The position numbers were made by a program, and so were the translations under genes. Shown piece after piece: positions 9,017 to 18,724 of a stretch of DNA of 64,000 bases. The stretch comes from Nanosynbacter sp963524495 (GTDB taxonomy: Bacteria > Patescibacteriota > Saccharimonadia > Saccharimonadales > Saccharimonadaceae), in NCBI GenBank assembly GCA_046846435.1, contig CP128407.1, positions 1 through 64,000 of the forward strand. The letters run 5' to 3'. A model generated the notes under the pieces. It did not search any database, was not told the origin of the DNA, and saw only the letters and a list, made by a program, of their open reading frames with translations. The first letter of the stretch is position 1. Each line of letters begins with the position of its first letter.

Positions 9017-10879
9017 CTACACTGCCCCGTACCCGCCGAGCGGCGTTTCTGATGGTAGTTGATGTCGAGAGATCGGCGAGGTGTTGATGAGTTCGTATTC
9101 GGTATCGCTGGCCTGAATCTGGATGTGAACGTGGTTTTGTCCGGCAAAGAACAACCCCTGCCCCACGGGGAAATTGGCGAGGCGTTTTTGCTCTTCCTCG
9201 GTTAGTTTGAAGACACTGGAAAGGACATCAACGGCGCTGGTTGACTGCTTGAGCAATAGCTGCATCGACGAGTTGGCGACGATGGCTCGGCCCATTTTGC
9301 TACCCATAAAGTCCTCGACGTCCTGGGTGATAGTCGTGAGGCCGAGCTGGTATTTGCGGGCGCGCTTGGCGAGAGAAAACAGGAAGTTGGCCGAGTCGTC
9401 GTAGCGCATCAGCTGCCATGCCTCATCGACGATGAGCATGCGCCGCTTTTGGTCGGTGCGTGTAATATTCCAAATGTGATTGAGGACAATATACATGGCG
9501 ATCGGCCGCAGCTCGTCCTCGAGATCGCGGATATTAAAGACCACCATGGTGTTATTGATATCGATGTTTGATTGCTGACTAAAGATACCAGCGAACGTAC
9601 CCGAGGTAAACTTGCGGAGCCGCTGAGCGAGGCTTGGCCCGGTGCCACCCATATGAAGCAATGTATCGTAGAGGTCGGCGATAGTTGGCGGTGTCGAATG
9701 GTGGGTCAACGGGTCAGCGGTGATGCCGACGCGGGCGTAGGTGTCGATCAGCGCCTGGTCAATATCAGCCTCCTCTGCGGCCGTCAGTCCAGCGATAATC
9801 TGTCCGCCTGCTGTCGTCTGTGAGCCACCTAGCATCTGTCGCAACAACCCGTGCAGCGTCACCAAATTCGCCCTCAGCGCATCGTCTGCCTCATCGGTAT
9901 CAATCACTCGCGGCAGATCAAACGGATTGATACGAGTATCACTATTGAGGCTCAGTCGAATGTAACTGCCGCCAACGGCGTCGGACAATTTCTGGTATTC
10001 GTTTTCTGGGTCGATAATCACGATGTCCGATCCGAGCATCATGCTGCGCAGTGCCTCCAGCTTGACCGTGAACGACTTACCAGCACCAGATTTAGCGAAC
10101 ACCACCATGTTGGCATTCTCGAGGGAAAATCGATCAAAAATCACCAAGCCGTTATTGTGCATATTAATACCATAGAGCACACCCTTGCCATCGGTTAGAT
10201 CGGCCGAGGTGAACGGAAAGCTAGTAGAAATGGCGCCGGTATTCATGTTGCGACGGACCTGGAGCTGGTCGGTCAGCTGCGGAATGGTGCTGTTGAGGCC
10301 CTGCTCCTGCTGGGCCGAGGCAACTTTAGAGAATACCAGCTGCTGGCCAAAAATTGTCTCGATCTTGTGTTGGATAAAGTTGAGCTCATCAATGCTGTCG
10401 GCATAAATCGTGATGTAAAGGCCAAAGCGGAAGAACTTTTCCGAGCCGATCTGTAACTGATTGCGTAGTTCCTCGGCGTCCTGCAATGCTGCTTCCATCG
10501 CTGGGTCGCGCACCTTGCCCTTCTCGGAATTGATACTGAGGCTGGCCTCGAGCTGAGTCACTTTCTTGCGCAGGTTGTTGAGCACCACCTGGGTATCAAC
10601 CGGGTAAATGAACATACTGATATCCAGCACCTCGTCGATGTTGATCACTGAGCTGAGCCAACCGGTGTATAGCTCGCGCGGATACCCGTAGACGTACATG
10701 GTGCGGCCGTACTTTGAGCCGAGGCGGAAGTGGTCAGACTTGAGCTCGAGGCTGCTTGGAGCAATAAAATCGCGCAAGGTTCTCACACCGGTGAGAAATG
10801 CTTGCTCAACCTCGGCTTGCTCGCGGGCCCGCTGTTGGGCGGCGATATCAATAGCGTCTAACTTCTTTTTCCTAGCCAT
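9017..10879 (-). CDS. virB4: VirB4-family type IV secretion ATPase
   Basis: VirB4 ATPases energise assembly and substrate transfer of type IV secretion systems from the inner face of the membrane. The 620-residue product has an N-terminal region of about 250 residues, the P-loop AKSGAGKSF (Walker A, 262-270), and the Walker B segment MLIVDEAW, with the usual downstream TITQDVEDF. The open frame reaches 10960, but the ATG at 10879 has a good ribosome site (GGAG) and overlaps the upstream stop by eight bases. The protein starts later than full-length VirB4; the missing N-terminal part seems to be supplied by the gene at 10872-11945, as in Gram-positive and CPR systems with a separate TraC-like protein. 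Confidence 0.93.
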   Translation of the reverse strand: MARKKKLDAIDIAAQQRAREQAEVEQAFLTGVRTLRDFIAPSSLELKSDHFRLGSKYGRTMYVYGYPRELYTGWLSSVINIDEVLDISMFIYPVDTQVVLNNLRKKVTQLEASLSINSEKGKVRDPAMEAALQDAEELRNQLQIGSEKFFRFGLYITIYADSIDELNFIQHKIETIFGQQLVFSKVASAQQEQGLNSTIPQLTDQLQVRRNMNTGAISTSFPFTSADLTDGKGVLYGINMHNNGLVIFDRFSLENANMVVFAKSGAGKSFTVKLEALRSMMLGSDIVIIDPENEYQKLSDAVGGSYIRLSLNSDTRINPFDLPRVIDTDEADDALRANLVTLHGLLRQMLGGSQTTAGGQIIAGLTAAEEADIDQALIDTYARVGITADPLTHHSTPPTIADLYDTLLHMGGTGPSLAQRLRKFTSGTFAGIFSQQSNIDINNTMVVFNIRDLEDELRPIAMYIVLNHIWNITRTDQKRRMLIVDEAWQLMRYDDSANFLFSLAKRARKYQLGLTTITQDVEDFMGSKMGRAIVANSSMQLLLKQSTSAVDVLSSVFKLTEEEQKRLANFPVGQGLFFAGQNHVHIQIQASDTEYELINTSPISRHQLPSETPLGGYGAV

Positions 10880-11945
10880 GCCGTGCTCCTCCATACCCAC
10901 GTGGCGACTCGCCCTGTCCCTTGCGGACATAGGTTGTCGCCAGTTCATCGGCACCAACACTGAGTGGTTGCTGTGGTGCCACGTCGGGATTGTATGAACT
11001 ATAGAATAATTCGCCCAGCTGTTTGGTATTAAGCTGCGTGCTCTTTACGCCCATCTGAAACAGCCCGCTCATTACTGAATCAACCCGGTTCTTAATTTCA
11101 TCCTTGGCCTTCTCGTAGGCGGTTTGTTCAATCTTGGTGACGGTGTTGTCTTTCTTGCCGCCAAAAAAACTATCGAACAGACCCTTGGCCTGCTGCTTGA
11201 TAACTTGCATGTCGCCACTCTGATAATACGGCACCACGATATAAAAATCCTTGTCCATAATATTGGCTTCTTGGGCGAGGACATCGATGAAGTTGATGTA
11301 GTCATCCATCAGCACGTTCAGGAGCATATTGTCTTGGTTGCGGCGGATGTCAATCAGGCGGTCGATATACGGTCCGATGTCAACGCGACGCGAGCGAATG
11401 AGCACTTGAACCGGAAAATATAACGAATTAAGGAAGTTTTGGTAGCTAAACTCAATTCCCTCACGCTCGCGGCCACTCATCAGATCGAAGTTGATTGACT
11501 GACACTGAACAATCGCCCGAAAGCTGCCGTCATTCATGATAATCATATTCTCGCGCATCTCAGAAAATAGCAGCGTGTTCTGAGTACTGGTCGGGCCTTT
11601 TTGTTGAGGTTTTGCCTGGTTAGTTGGCTGCTTGGCGGGCTGTTGCGGGGCTGGCTGTGGCTGGTTGGGCTCGGGTGCGGACGGTGGGTTGGGGGCTGGT
11701 TGTGCCGCGGGTTGTGCGCTTGGCATCGGCTGTGGCTGGGCTGGCGCCTGCGGTAATTGCTGTGGCAGCGGGCTGAACTGATCAGGGTACTGAGCATACG
11801 GTGAGGTTGGTTCCGTAGAGACTGGATCGGGCCCAGAGGCAATAACCCCTGGCATGGTCGGCGGATTTGACGGTGCACCAAACTGTGGTGCAGTGGCTGC
11901 ATCTGGTGGATAGTGATATGGTTGCTGCTGCTGATCTGGTTGCAT
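10872..11945 (-). CDS. TraC-like protein, separate N-terminal half of VirB4
   Basis: A 357-residue protein in two parts. Residues 1-120 are Pro/Gln/Ala-rich and low in complexity, probably disordered. Residues about 125-330 resemble the N-terminal domain of TraC/VirB4-type proteins, with ENMIIMNDGSFRAIVQC, a segment for membrane-edge interaction and the RRVDIGPYIDRL pattern. Lying directly before the VirB4 ATPase with an eight-base overlap, it probably forms one functional unit with it. Two ATG codons are possible (11951 and 11945); the ribosome site GGTGGG sits six bases before the second and touches the first, so the second was chosen. Confidence 0.8.
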   Translation of the reverse strand: MQPDQQQQPYHYPPDAATAPQFGAPSNPPTMPGVIASGPDPVSTEPTSPYAQYPDQFSPLPQQLPQAPAQPQPMPSAQPAAQPAPNPPSAPEPNQPQPAPQQPAKQPTNQAKPQQKGPTSTQNTLLFSEMRENMIIMNDGSFRAIVQCQSINFDLMSGREREGIEFSYQNFLNSLYFPVQVLIRSRRVDIGPYIDRLIDIRRNQDNMLLNVLMDDYINFIDVLAQEANIMDKDFYIVVPYYQSGDMQVIKQQAKGLFDSFFGGKKDNTVTKIEQTAYEKAKDEIKNRVDSVMSGLFQMGVKSTQLNTKQLGELFYSSYNPDVAPQQPLSVGADELATTYVRKGQGESPRGYGGARHG

Positions 11946-11956
11946 AGACATCCCAC

Positions 11957-12856
11957 CTAGTGAAGCGAAATCACGACTTCCTTATCATGTTCTTTTTGGA
12001 TGCGACCAGCCTCTCGTTGGAGCGAGGCGACCGACAGATCGCTGTGATTACGCGCTAAGTCCATTATAGCAGGCGAGACGGGTGCTGTGCTAGGGGGTGC
12101 CTGGTCGGCGTGGGTCGTCGCGGTCGTTTGCTCGCTGATGGGTGTGATGATAGACTGCTGCATAGTTGGATAGGGGTCGAAGGTCGAGGGTTGCGGCGAG
12201 AGGGCTTGGTCGTCTTGGTTATCTTGGGCGGTCTGGGTAGTCGGGGTGGTTTGAGCTCGCTGCATTTGCTGTACAATTTCATCGTGGCGCTTCTCGTCGG
12301 CTCGTTCAATGAGTGTTTCAAAAGCACGTGCTGTCTTGCTACTCGGGTCCAGTGGATCTTGGGCGGTTTGGGCCTCGTTGTACCAATCCGCCTGCATCGA
12401 ACTATTCATCACCGAGCTGTTTGGATTATCCACACCGCGCACCGACCAACCGTGCGTGTCCACCAGCGTCGCCAGATATGACAGTCGGCGATTAACTTCT
12501 GCTTGGTCATACCCCTTGCTATATTGCTTTTCCTCGATACGCGGAGCAATAACTTCGACCATTCGCTCAATACCATCGGCTCGCCACAGTCGTTGCTTGG
12601 GCTTAAGTATAAATGAAATAACTGCCGCGAGATAAACCTCCATTGGCTGGTCCTTGCGTAGCGGTAAAGCTAGTGCTCCGAAAAATAGCGCAATCGGCAC
12701 CGGGATGATCGCCAGTGGCGGCAGCACCGAGAATAGGCCCCATGCTAGCGCAACCATTCCAACTGCAATAATCAAGAAAATGAACTGCTTGAAGCTAAAC
12801 GGCCCGAGCAGCTTGTCTTCAGCTTCCACATCTTGGGGAACTTTGTAGACGGCCAT
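11957..12856 (-). CDS. PrgI-family membrane protein (VirB3-like)
   Basis: PrgI proteins are the VirB3-like membrane partners of VirB4 in conjugation systems of Gram-positive bacteria. The family region is residues 1-115: KVPQDVEAEDKLLGPFSFKQ followed by two close membrane segments (FIFLIIAVGMVALAWGLF and LAIIPVPIALFFGALAL) and a basic loop. The remaining 180 residues are an unusually long, polar, Gln/Thr/Pro-rich tail that most PrgI proteins lack. A TATAAT box with extended TG motif (12865-12870) lies eight bases before the ATG and overlaps the end of the upstream gene, so PrgI, TraC-like and VirB4 may also be transcribed from their own leaderless promoter. Confidence 0.85.
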   Translation of the reverse strand: MAVYKVPQDVEAEDKLLGPFSFKQFIFLIIAVGMVALAWGLFSVLPPLAIIPVPIALFFGALALPLRKDQPMEVYLAAVISFILKPKQRLWRADGIERMVEVIAPRIEEKQYSKGYDQAEVNRRLSYLATLVDTHGWSVRGVDNPNSSVMNSSMQADWYNEAQTAQDPLDPSSKTARAFETLIERADEKRHDEIVQQMQRAQTTPTTQTAQDNQDDQALSPQPSTFDPYPTMQQSIITPISEQTTATTHADQAPPSTAPVSPAIMDLARNHSDLSVASLQREAGRIQKEHDKEVVISLH

Positions 12857-12865
12857 TGGGTATTA

Positions 12866-15499
12866 TTATAGCAGATTTTGAATGCCTTTGAGGGCATCTT
12901 CTTGCTCACCACTATATCGCCCCGCGTAGTTTCGATGTGTGAGAATAGTGGTGATACTCTTGTTAAGCTTTTTCTTTGCCTCAGGGGTTAACTGTGCAGC
13001 AATATTGTACTTTTGCATCATATCAAGCGTATCCTCAAGGAACACCGCGTCACTTGCCAGGGCCTTATCAGCGCTTAGCTTACCTTTCTCAAAGGCTTTT
13101 ATCATATTGCGCACCTTGAAGGCGTCACCGGTATCCTTGATAGCATTGGCCTGTATATCAACACACTCTGATCCACCTAGCCACCATGGTCGTGCACTAT
13201 TGTTTTTCAGCGCAACACCAAGCTCCTGAGCGAGGTCGTCTGTTAGGTTGTTCATCTGCACGTTGCTGAGCATATCGAGTAGTGGTTTAGCACCACGACT
13301 GCTTGCGATCTTGCGACCAGCCGCATTCCTGATATCGTCGGTTGCTGGTATATTGCCAACAGCGTTGCCACCAATGAGGCTGACTGTGTCGGCATCACTC
13401 ACGTTGCTGCCGTTGAGAATCGCAGTAGCGTTCTTAACCGATTCCTCATAGGCAGCACTCACTGTTTGAGCAGCAGCGGCAGCAGCGCGCCGTGATCCAA
13501 GGTCATCACTCATACCTGGAATTGATGCATAGTAGGCGTCCTCAATACCACCGGCAGCTGATCGAAGTGCTGCGCCGGTATCTTCATCACGCATGGCGCG
13601 GGCGAACTGATCATTAAGGACACGATCGATACCACTCTTACGCAAACCTTGAACCGCTAGAGTTTGATGTGAATCACGTGCTCGTTGTATAGCTTCTTGG
13701 ACTGCGGTGTTATCGGCAACACCTTCCGGCAACTCCCCGTGTCCAGTTTGAAGCGCCGTAAAGCGATTGTCGAGCACCTGTTTCTCAGCATCAACCATCT
13801 GACGAATGGACCGTGATTGGAAATCCTGAATGATAGCCGCCTGGTTGGTGCTTTGATGTGCGTTCCATGCCGACTGCAGCTTCCCTTCGACAATATTTTT
13901 ATCTTCTCCAACAGAGCGCCTGAACTGATCAATCTTAGCATAGGAATCAGTCCCCTTTCGTATAACATCAGATTGATCTTGCAACTCTTTGAGCCTATCC
14001 TTACGATTTTGCGATGACTGCGCCAGCCTGCGTCGCCATGCCGTTGGGGTAAATTTACTGTCTGGATGTTTGTTGAATTTTTTGCGTTTAGTAATCTCGC
14101 TCTGCTCTTTTGCCCAGTTCTTAGATCGGTCGAATAATCCCTTGCTGCGGTCATTGACGAGACCAGTGAATTTGCCAAGGAGTCCGCCACCCAACTTGAT
14201 CATTAACGGCGTCAGGGCGAGTGGCGCGATCTGGACTGCCATACCGAGGATATACATCACTGCCCCGTTCGGTCCCGCGGCGTTTTGCATAATGACTGAG
14301 CCCGCCAGCTGTGCCCCACCAAAGGCTGCCGCAAACCCCGGGAAGAATATCAACATCGTCAAGAAGATATCCTTCCACTTGTCAAACCACTTTTCTGTGC
14401 CTGGCAACAAGTAAGCCACGAAAGCCAGCGGCGAAATGATAATCAAAATAACAATTAGCGCCTGACGGGCGGCCATAATGATAACAACGAGAAGAATAAC
14501 GAGTCCAATGCCGCACAAAAGCGGCACAATAAAAGGAAGTAGCTCGGCCCGCATGACGATTCCCGCAGCCAGTGCCGCACCGCCAGCAGCACCTCCCAAA
14601 ATCTGGAAAGTGACCTCTTGCCAGGTCATTGGTTCAGACGCTGGCGCAGATCCGCCCAGGGTGGCGACTGTGTTACGAATATTCATGAACATGTCTTGGA
14701 GCGCACTTCCGGCGATGTTTGACAGGTCAAGGAGGATGGCGCAGACGTGGAATGATAGATTAACTAGTATCGCCGCGACAATTAACCGAGGCAACATCTT
14801 TTTGATGCCATAATTGGAAATGCCCATAGAAGTAACTTGTGAGTAAATAATGACTATGAACATGACGATAAAGATACCGTTGGCAATGTTGCGGACGATA
14901 TTCCAGGCCAGAAAGATACCGCTAGTCTGATTACCCGTCTGAAGCGGCGGCACCACGAGGAAGCTTTTGAGCACCCCAAACATCCAGTCGATGGAGCTAG
15001 CTAACCACGCCGAAACAGGACAAAGGATCCAGCCGATGCCGCCAGCAACCTCACACGAAGACGCAGAGTTTTGGCTCGGTGGGTCAATTGATAGTGTGGT
15101 CGATTCTTTTTTTGTGTAAGTGTTTGGCGCAGTGTACGTGAATGTCGTTAGGGACACCGAGGTCATCGATCCGAGGTCGCCTGTTGACGGAAAGTGAATG
15201 ACGCGAACGTCTTGATTATTGGCCACAGTTTTCTTGGACATGTAGACCACTTGGTCAGACCCTAAGTTGAGGGCCTTTAGTTTGTCGACGTCGGAAACTC
15301 GCTCAAATGTCTCGTTGTCGTAGGATATTTTGCTACTATCCCACTTCGCGTCCGCCGCCAACGCCTGGCCCGAGGTTACGACCGTACTCAAAAAAACACT
15401 GACTAGGAGGCCCACCGCCAGCAATATAAACCATTGCAACCATCGCATCGACGATCGCCCTTGTGAACGTAACCACTCCATTACCGACAATGGTAGCAT
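12866..15499 (-). CDS. VirB6/TrbL-like polytopic secretion channel protein
   Basis: An 877-residue membrane protein. A signal-like N-terminus (MRWLQWFILLAVGLL and following, with AQALAAD-type cleavage region) precedes an exterior domain of about 100 residues. Residues about 190-480 hold six or so membrane segments, including SNYGIKKMLPRLIVAAILVN, a block shared almost word for word with the next gene. The last 400 residues are polar and helical and probably cytoplasmic. This is the VirB6/TrbL layout, the central inner-membrane channel part. The start is uncertain: ATG at 15499 gives the longest form without a ribosome site; ATG at 15448, just before the signal peptide, follows AAGGG and may be the real one. 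Confidence 0.82.
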   Translation of the reverse strand: MLPLSVMEWLRSQGRSSMRWLQWFILLAVGLLVSVFLSTVVTSGQALAADAKWDSSKISYDNETFERVSDVDKLKALNLGSDQVVYMSKKTVANNQDVRVIHFPSTGDLGSMTSVSLTTFTYTAPNTYTKKESTTLSIDPPSQNSASSCEVAGGIGWILCPVSAWLASSIDWMFGVLKSFLVVPPLQTGNQTSGIFLAWNIVRNIANGIFIVMFIVIIYSQVTSMGISNYGIKKMLPRLIVAAILVNLSFHVCAILLDLSNIAGSALQDMFMNIRNTVATLGGSAPASEPMTWQEVTFQILGGAAGGAALAAGIVMRAELLPFIVPLLCGIGLVILLVVIIMAARQALIVILIIISPLAFVAYLLPGTEKWFDKWKDIFLTMLIFFPGFAAAFGGAQLAGSVIMQNAAGPNGAVMYILGMAVQIAPLALTPLMIKLGGGLLGKFTGLVNDRSKGLFDRSKNWAKEQSEITKRKKFNKHPDSKFTPTAWRRRLAQSSQNRKDRLKELQDQSDVIRKGTDSYAKIDQFRRSVGEDKNIVEGKLQSAWNAHQSTNQAAIIQDFQSRSIRQMVDAEKQVLDNRFTALQTGHGELPEGVADNTAVQEAIQRARDSHQTLAVQGLRKSGIDRVLNDQFARAMRDEDTGAALRSAAGGIEDAYYASIPGMSDDLGSRRAAAAAAQTVSAAYEESVKNATAILNGSNVSDADTVSLIGGNAVGNIPATDDIRNAAGRKIASSRGAKPLLDMLSNVQMNNLTDDLAQELGVALKNNSARPWWLGGSECVDIQANAIKDTGDAFKVRNMIKAFEKGKLSADKALASDAVFLEDTLDMMQKYNIAAQLTPEAKKKLNKSITTILTHRNYAGRYSGEQEDALKGIQNLL

Positions 15500-15524
15500 T
15501 TTTACAGAGAAAAGTCAATAGTTT

Positions 15525-18500
15525 TTAGCTGGCGGCAGGTGGATTATTGTTTCGATTATTTTGATTATTTGGCGGTGCTGAAGGCGGGGATTGCGGTGGA
15601 GCTGGCCCCCTCCCTGTTCCGGCGACGAATGTCCGCCCCATCGGGGTATCTGACGGAATTGCTTCGGTAATATTGTTTGACGATGTGGTGCCGTGGGGTA
15701 TTCTGATCTCATTAGTTCCTGTACCACTGTTTCGTATATTCTCAAACTCAGCACGAGTGCTGCCTGATATTGAAGTATTAATGCGCTTATTATCCAGCAC
15801 TGAGGCTGCCCGTTCGGCAGAAATACCGACCATCCTCTGGCCTCCCTTGGTAAACTCGGTTTCACCAGCAATTTTAACTGCACCAGATGCCTGTCGTGCC
15901 AGTTTTTCATCGCTTAATCCGTTAAGCCCCTGGGCGGTCAACTCAGCCATTTGTTGCTGGCTAAAGCTAACTGAATTTGCACCATGTTGCTCCATTTGAT
16001 CGATGGCGTTCGTACCCATCTCGAACAGCCCCGCGTGATACTCCTGCATATCGGTAAGCGTTTCTGCCATGCGGCGGCTACTAATAGTTCCGCCGCTTTG
16101 GAGGTAATCATACATCTGCTGGGCGCCGTGTTTGCCGGTTGATGCGAGCTTTTTAGAAGCAACATACTTGAGCATTTCATTATCTCCTGCACCCCTCAGC
16201 GCAGCGGCGGCATCACCGTTGTACTGATAGTCGAGCATGCGCTTTGCTGTCTCGCGCTCTTCGTCATCAACGGCATCTTGACCTTCGGCAGCTAGCCTCC
16301 TACCCAAATCTCCTCCGATCCAGCGATTGTTTGTAAGATCACTTTCATTGAGTGCCTTGCTGCGTTCGGCGCTTGCATTTCTTCCAATCCAACGCATCTT
16401 GTCGAGAACTCCACTGCCCTTCCAAGCTCCGGCTCGTATGAGCTTTTTGCGGCGTGCTATTTGCTTCTTGCGAAAATCTTGCATCTGACCAAGTCGTGAA
16501 TTGGCATACCTATCCTTTGCCCAGTTTTTGGCGCTGCCACCGAGGCCACCGAGGCGACCACCGGCGTTGTTGATGTGCTGGCCGATTGCCCCAGCGACAT
16601 CAATGGCTTTTTTGAGAACGCTCCACACGGCGATGAGCGGCAGAACTTTGATCAGCTCACCAACGATTTGCATGACCGTATTATCAGCATCTGTAGCTCC
16701 CGCTTTAACAATTGATCCCGCCAAGATACCACCACCGAATAGCAACCCAACGATTGGAAAGACCATGAGTAGCCCCACAAAGGTTGAGCGCCATTTACTA
16801 AAGAATTTTTCGGTGTTTGGTAGCAGAAAGGCAACAAAAGCCAGCGGTGAGATAACGATAAGGATGACGATGAGAGCCTTGCGGGCGATCAACAGGGCGG
16901 CAATAGTCACCATTACGACCAGTCCGGAAACAAGCGCTCCGATCAGAACCGCAAGAGCGAGAACTGCGGCCGTAGCCCCAGCGAGGACGGTTAATGCTAT
17001 ACCTCCCCAGGTTTCGCCTCCCTGTCCTGACTTTAGGACACTATTAGCAGCACTAATACCGTCACCGATACCACCCAGGCCTGCTCGCAGGCCGTAGCCA
17101 AGGATATTAGATAAGTCAACGGCAATTTGACAGATGTAAATTGATAAGTTCACCAAGATTGCGGCGATGATGAGCCGTGGCAGCATCTTTTTGATGCCGT
17201 AGTTTGAGATGCCAAAGCCAGTAAGCTGAGAGATAATGATCGCTAAGAACATGATGATGAACGCACCATTGGCAATGTTACGCATAATTCCCCAAGCTGC
17301 CTGTACTTCACCCCCAGAGGCAAGGCCCGGCTCAATCTTTAGGAAGTTGTCGGCGATCATGGCGAAAGCCGCGTCTGCTATGCGGGCCATAAAATTAATC
17401 ACCGGGCAGACGAGCCAGCCAAGTTCCTTAACGGCGCAGTCGGGTCTGTCGCCACTACTATTCTCGCTCTGACCGGATGGGGGGTCGGCGGTTATATTAG
17501 AAAGAGCGCTTTTTATATCATCTTCAGAATACTCTGATTGTTTTTTCAGACAATCAACATATTCACTAGAGTTTGCCACGTTGCCATTCGATGGCATCTT
17601 GTCCTTACAGGCGCTCATCCAGCTGTCAACCTGTTGTTTACATATTTGCTCCGCTGCCCCTCCAACGCCTCCGCCGCTTTTCTCAATGCATTTTTTTAGA
17701 AGGGCGTCATAGATGGCCCTACGAGTATTCTCGGCAGCTTCGGTTTTTGCTGATTTTGCGGCTACTTCAGCGTTGTCTGACGCCCATTGCGCGATTCGCT
17801 CACATGACATTTTTGTGTCTATGCCGCCAGGGGCGGTATAAGGCGCTCCCGCTCCGCTAAATAGAGGGACACTTTTATTTGCGTCGGGTATATAATAGTA
17901 TCCGTAAGCTACCGTACCATCAGCTAGGGCAACGGCTATTTTTTTGTTACGCTGATCGGCCTTTATGTCATTACTTGCGGCGTCATCCCCGCTATCGTAT
18001 CCTCGCCACTCGGCTTTACAGCCAATCTTTTGGCCCGATAAGAGCGCCGCCATTGCCATAGAGTAGTTGACTAATGCCGAGTCGAATTTCAGGCTTTTGC
18101 CGGCCTTTTTTTCAAGAACTTGAATCGCATAGGTGCCTCTATCCCTTGGTATGTTCCACTTACCACCACTGTACTCGCCCTTGGTTATATTGCTGGTACA
18201 GTCAAGGTTGGCGTTATCTCGCCACTCACCTTTTAGGGCACAGAACATATCGGTAAAAGAACTGTAGCCGAATGCATTTCGCACAGCAGATACCACTTGC
18301 TTACAATCAAATAACCCGTCATCATCGCCGTCAAGAATTGGACCGACAGTGGTAGTAATGATACCGCCCCAGTCGCCACTCGCAACCTTTGCGGAGGTAA
18401 GATTTCCGTCAAACCCGGTACTACCAACGATGCAACCATGCATGGCGCGTGCGAGCAGGAGCTGTTTGACTTGAGCGAGATATGGAGAATGATCAAGGCG

Positions 18501-18629
18501 CGCCCGAGCCGCGTTAGCGGTCGGCGACAGCGCAAAAAACGTCATGAGCATCGGAACGACTAATAGTGCGGCCAGCCCAACCAAGGTAGTGCGAATACGT
18601 TGATGTGGGGTCTTTTTTTGCGTAAGCAT
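15525..18629 (-). CDS. VirB6/TrbL-like polytopic secretion channel protein, larger paralogue
   Basis: A 1034-residue protein and the first gene of the secretion operon. Signal peptide (1-40, ending in ANA), a Cys-containing exterior domain (about 45-400), a multi-pass membrane region (about 405-690) containing SNYGIKKMLPRLIIAAILVN, then a helical, probably cytoplasmic tail ending in a Pro/Asn-rich stretch. The membrane core is clearly paralogous to that of 12866-15499, showing duplication of the VirB6-like gene with divergent outer and inner domains. The exterior Cys residues suggest disulfide-stabilised surface parts. A good promoter (TTGAAA, 17 bases, TAATAT) places the transcription start about three bases before the ATG. 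Confidence 0.82.
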   Translation of the reverse strand: MLTQKKTPHQRIRTTLVGLAALLVVPMLMTFFALSPTANAARARLDHSPYLAQVKQLLLARAMHGCIVGSTGFDGNLTSAKVASGDWGGIITTTVGPILDGDDDGLFDCKQVVSAVRNAFGYSSFTDMFCALKGEWRDNANLDCTSNITKGEYSGGKWNIPRDRGTYAIQVLEKKAGKSLKFDSALVNYSMAMAALLSGQKIGCKAEWRGYDSGDDAASNDIKADQRNKKIAVALADGTVAYGYYYIPDANKSVPLFSGAGAPYTAPGGIDTKMSCERIAQWASDNAEVAAKSAKTEAAENTRRAIYDALLKKCIEKSGGGVGGAAEQICKQQVDSWMSACKDKMPSNGNVANSSEYVDCLKKQSEYSEDDIKSALSNITADPPSGQSENSSGDRPDCAVKELGWLVCPVINFMARIADAAFAMIADNFLKIEPGLASGGEVQAAWGIMRNIANGAFIIMFLAIIISQLTGFGISNYGIKKMLPRLIIAAILVNLSIYICQIAVDLSNILGYGLRAGLGGIGDGISAANSVLKSGQGGETWGGIALTVLAGATAAVLALAVLIGALVSGLVVMVTIAALLIARKALIVILIVISPLAFVAFLLPNTEKFFSKWRSTFVGLLMVFPIVGLLFGGGILAGSIVKAGATDADNTVMQIVGELIKVLPLIAVWSVLKKAIDVAGAIGQHINNAGGRLGGLGGSAKNWAKDRYANSRLGQMQDFRKKQIARRKKLIRAGAWKGSGVLDKMRWIGRNASAERSKALNESDLTNNRWIGGDLGRRLAAEGQDAVDDEERETAKRMLDYQYNGDAAAALRGAGDNEMLKYVASKKLASTGKHGAQQMYDYLQSGGTISSRRMAETLTDMQEYHAGLFEMGTNAIDQMEQHGANSVSFSQQQMAELTAQGLNGLSDEKLARQASGAVKIAGETEFTKGGQRMVGISAERAASVLDNKRINTSISGSTRAEFENIRNSGTGTNEIRIPHGTTSSNNITEAIPSDTPMGRTFVAGTGRGPAPPQSPPSAPPNNQNNRNNNPPAAS

Positions 18630-18638
18630 TATGAGAAT

Positions 18639-18667
18639 ATATTACCACGCTTATGCTGCGATTTCAA
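18639..18667 (-). promoter_or_regulatory. Promoter of the secretion operon
   Basis: On the minus strand TTGAAA (18662-18667) and TAATAT (18639-18644) are separated by 17 bases, with an extended TGG before the -10 box. The ATG at 18629 is only nine bases downstream, so the operon mRNA should be leaderless or nearly so. Confidence 0.6.
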
Positions 18668-18724
18668 AAGAGAGGCTCCTTTTTGAGGTATTATTTATTG
18701 TGGCGATGCGGTCATGTCTCTTAA

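Noticed and set aside
15515..15910. 131-codon minus-strand frame at the end of the larger VirB6-like gene
   Set aside because: It is an alternative frame of the Pro/Asn-rich tail; the VirB6 frame has the paralogue and the composition.
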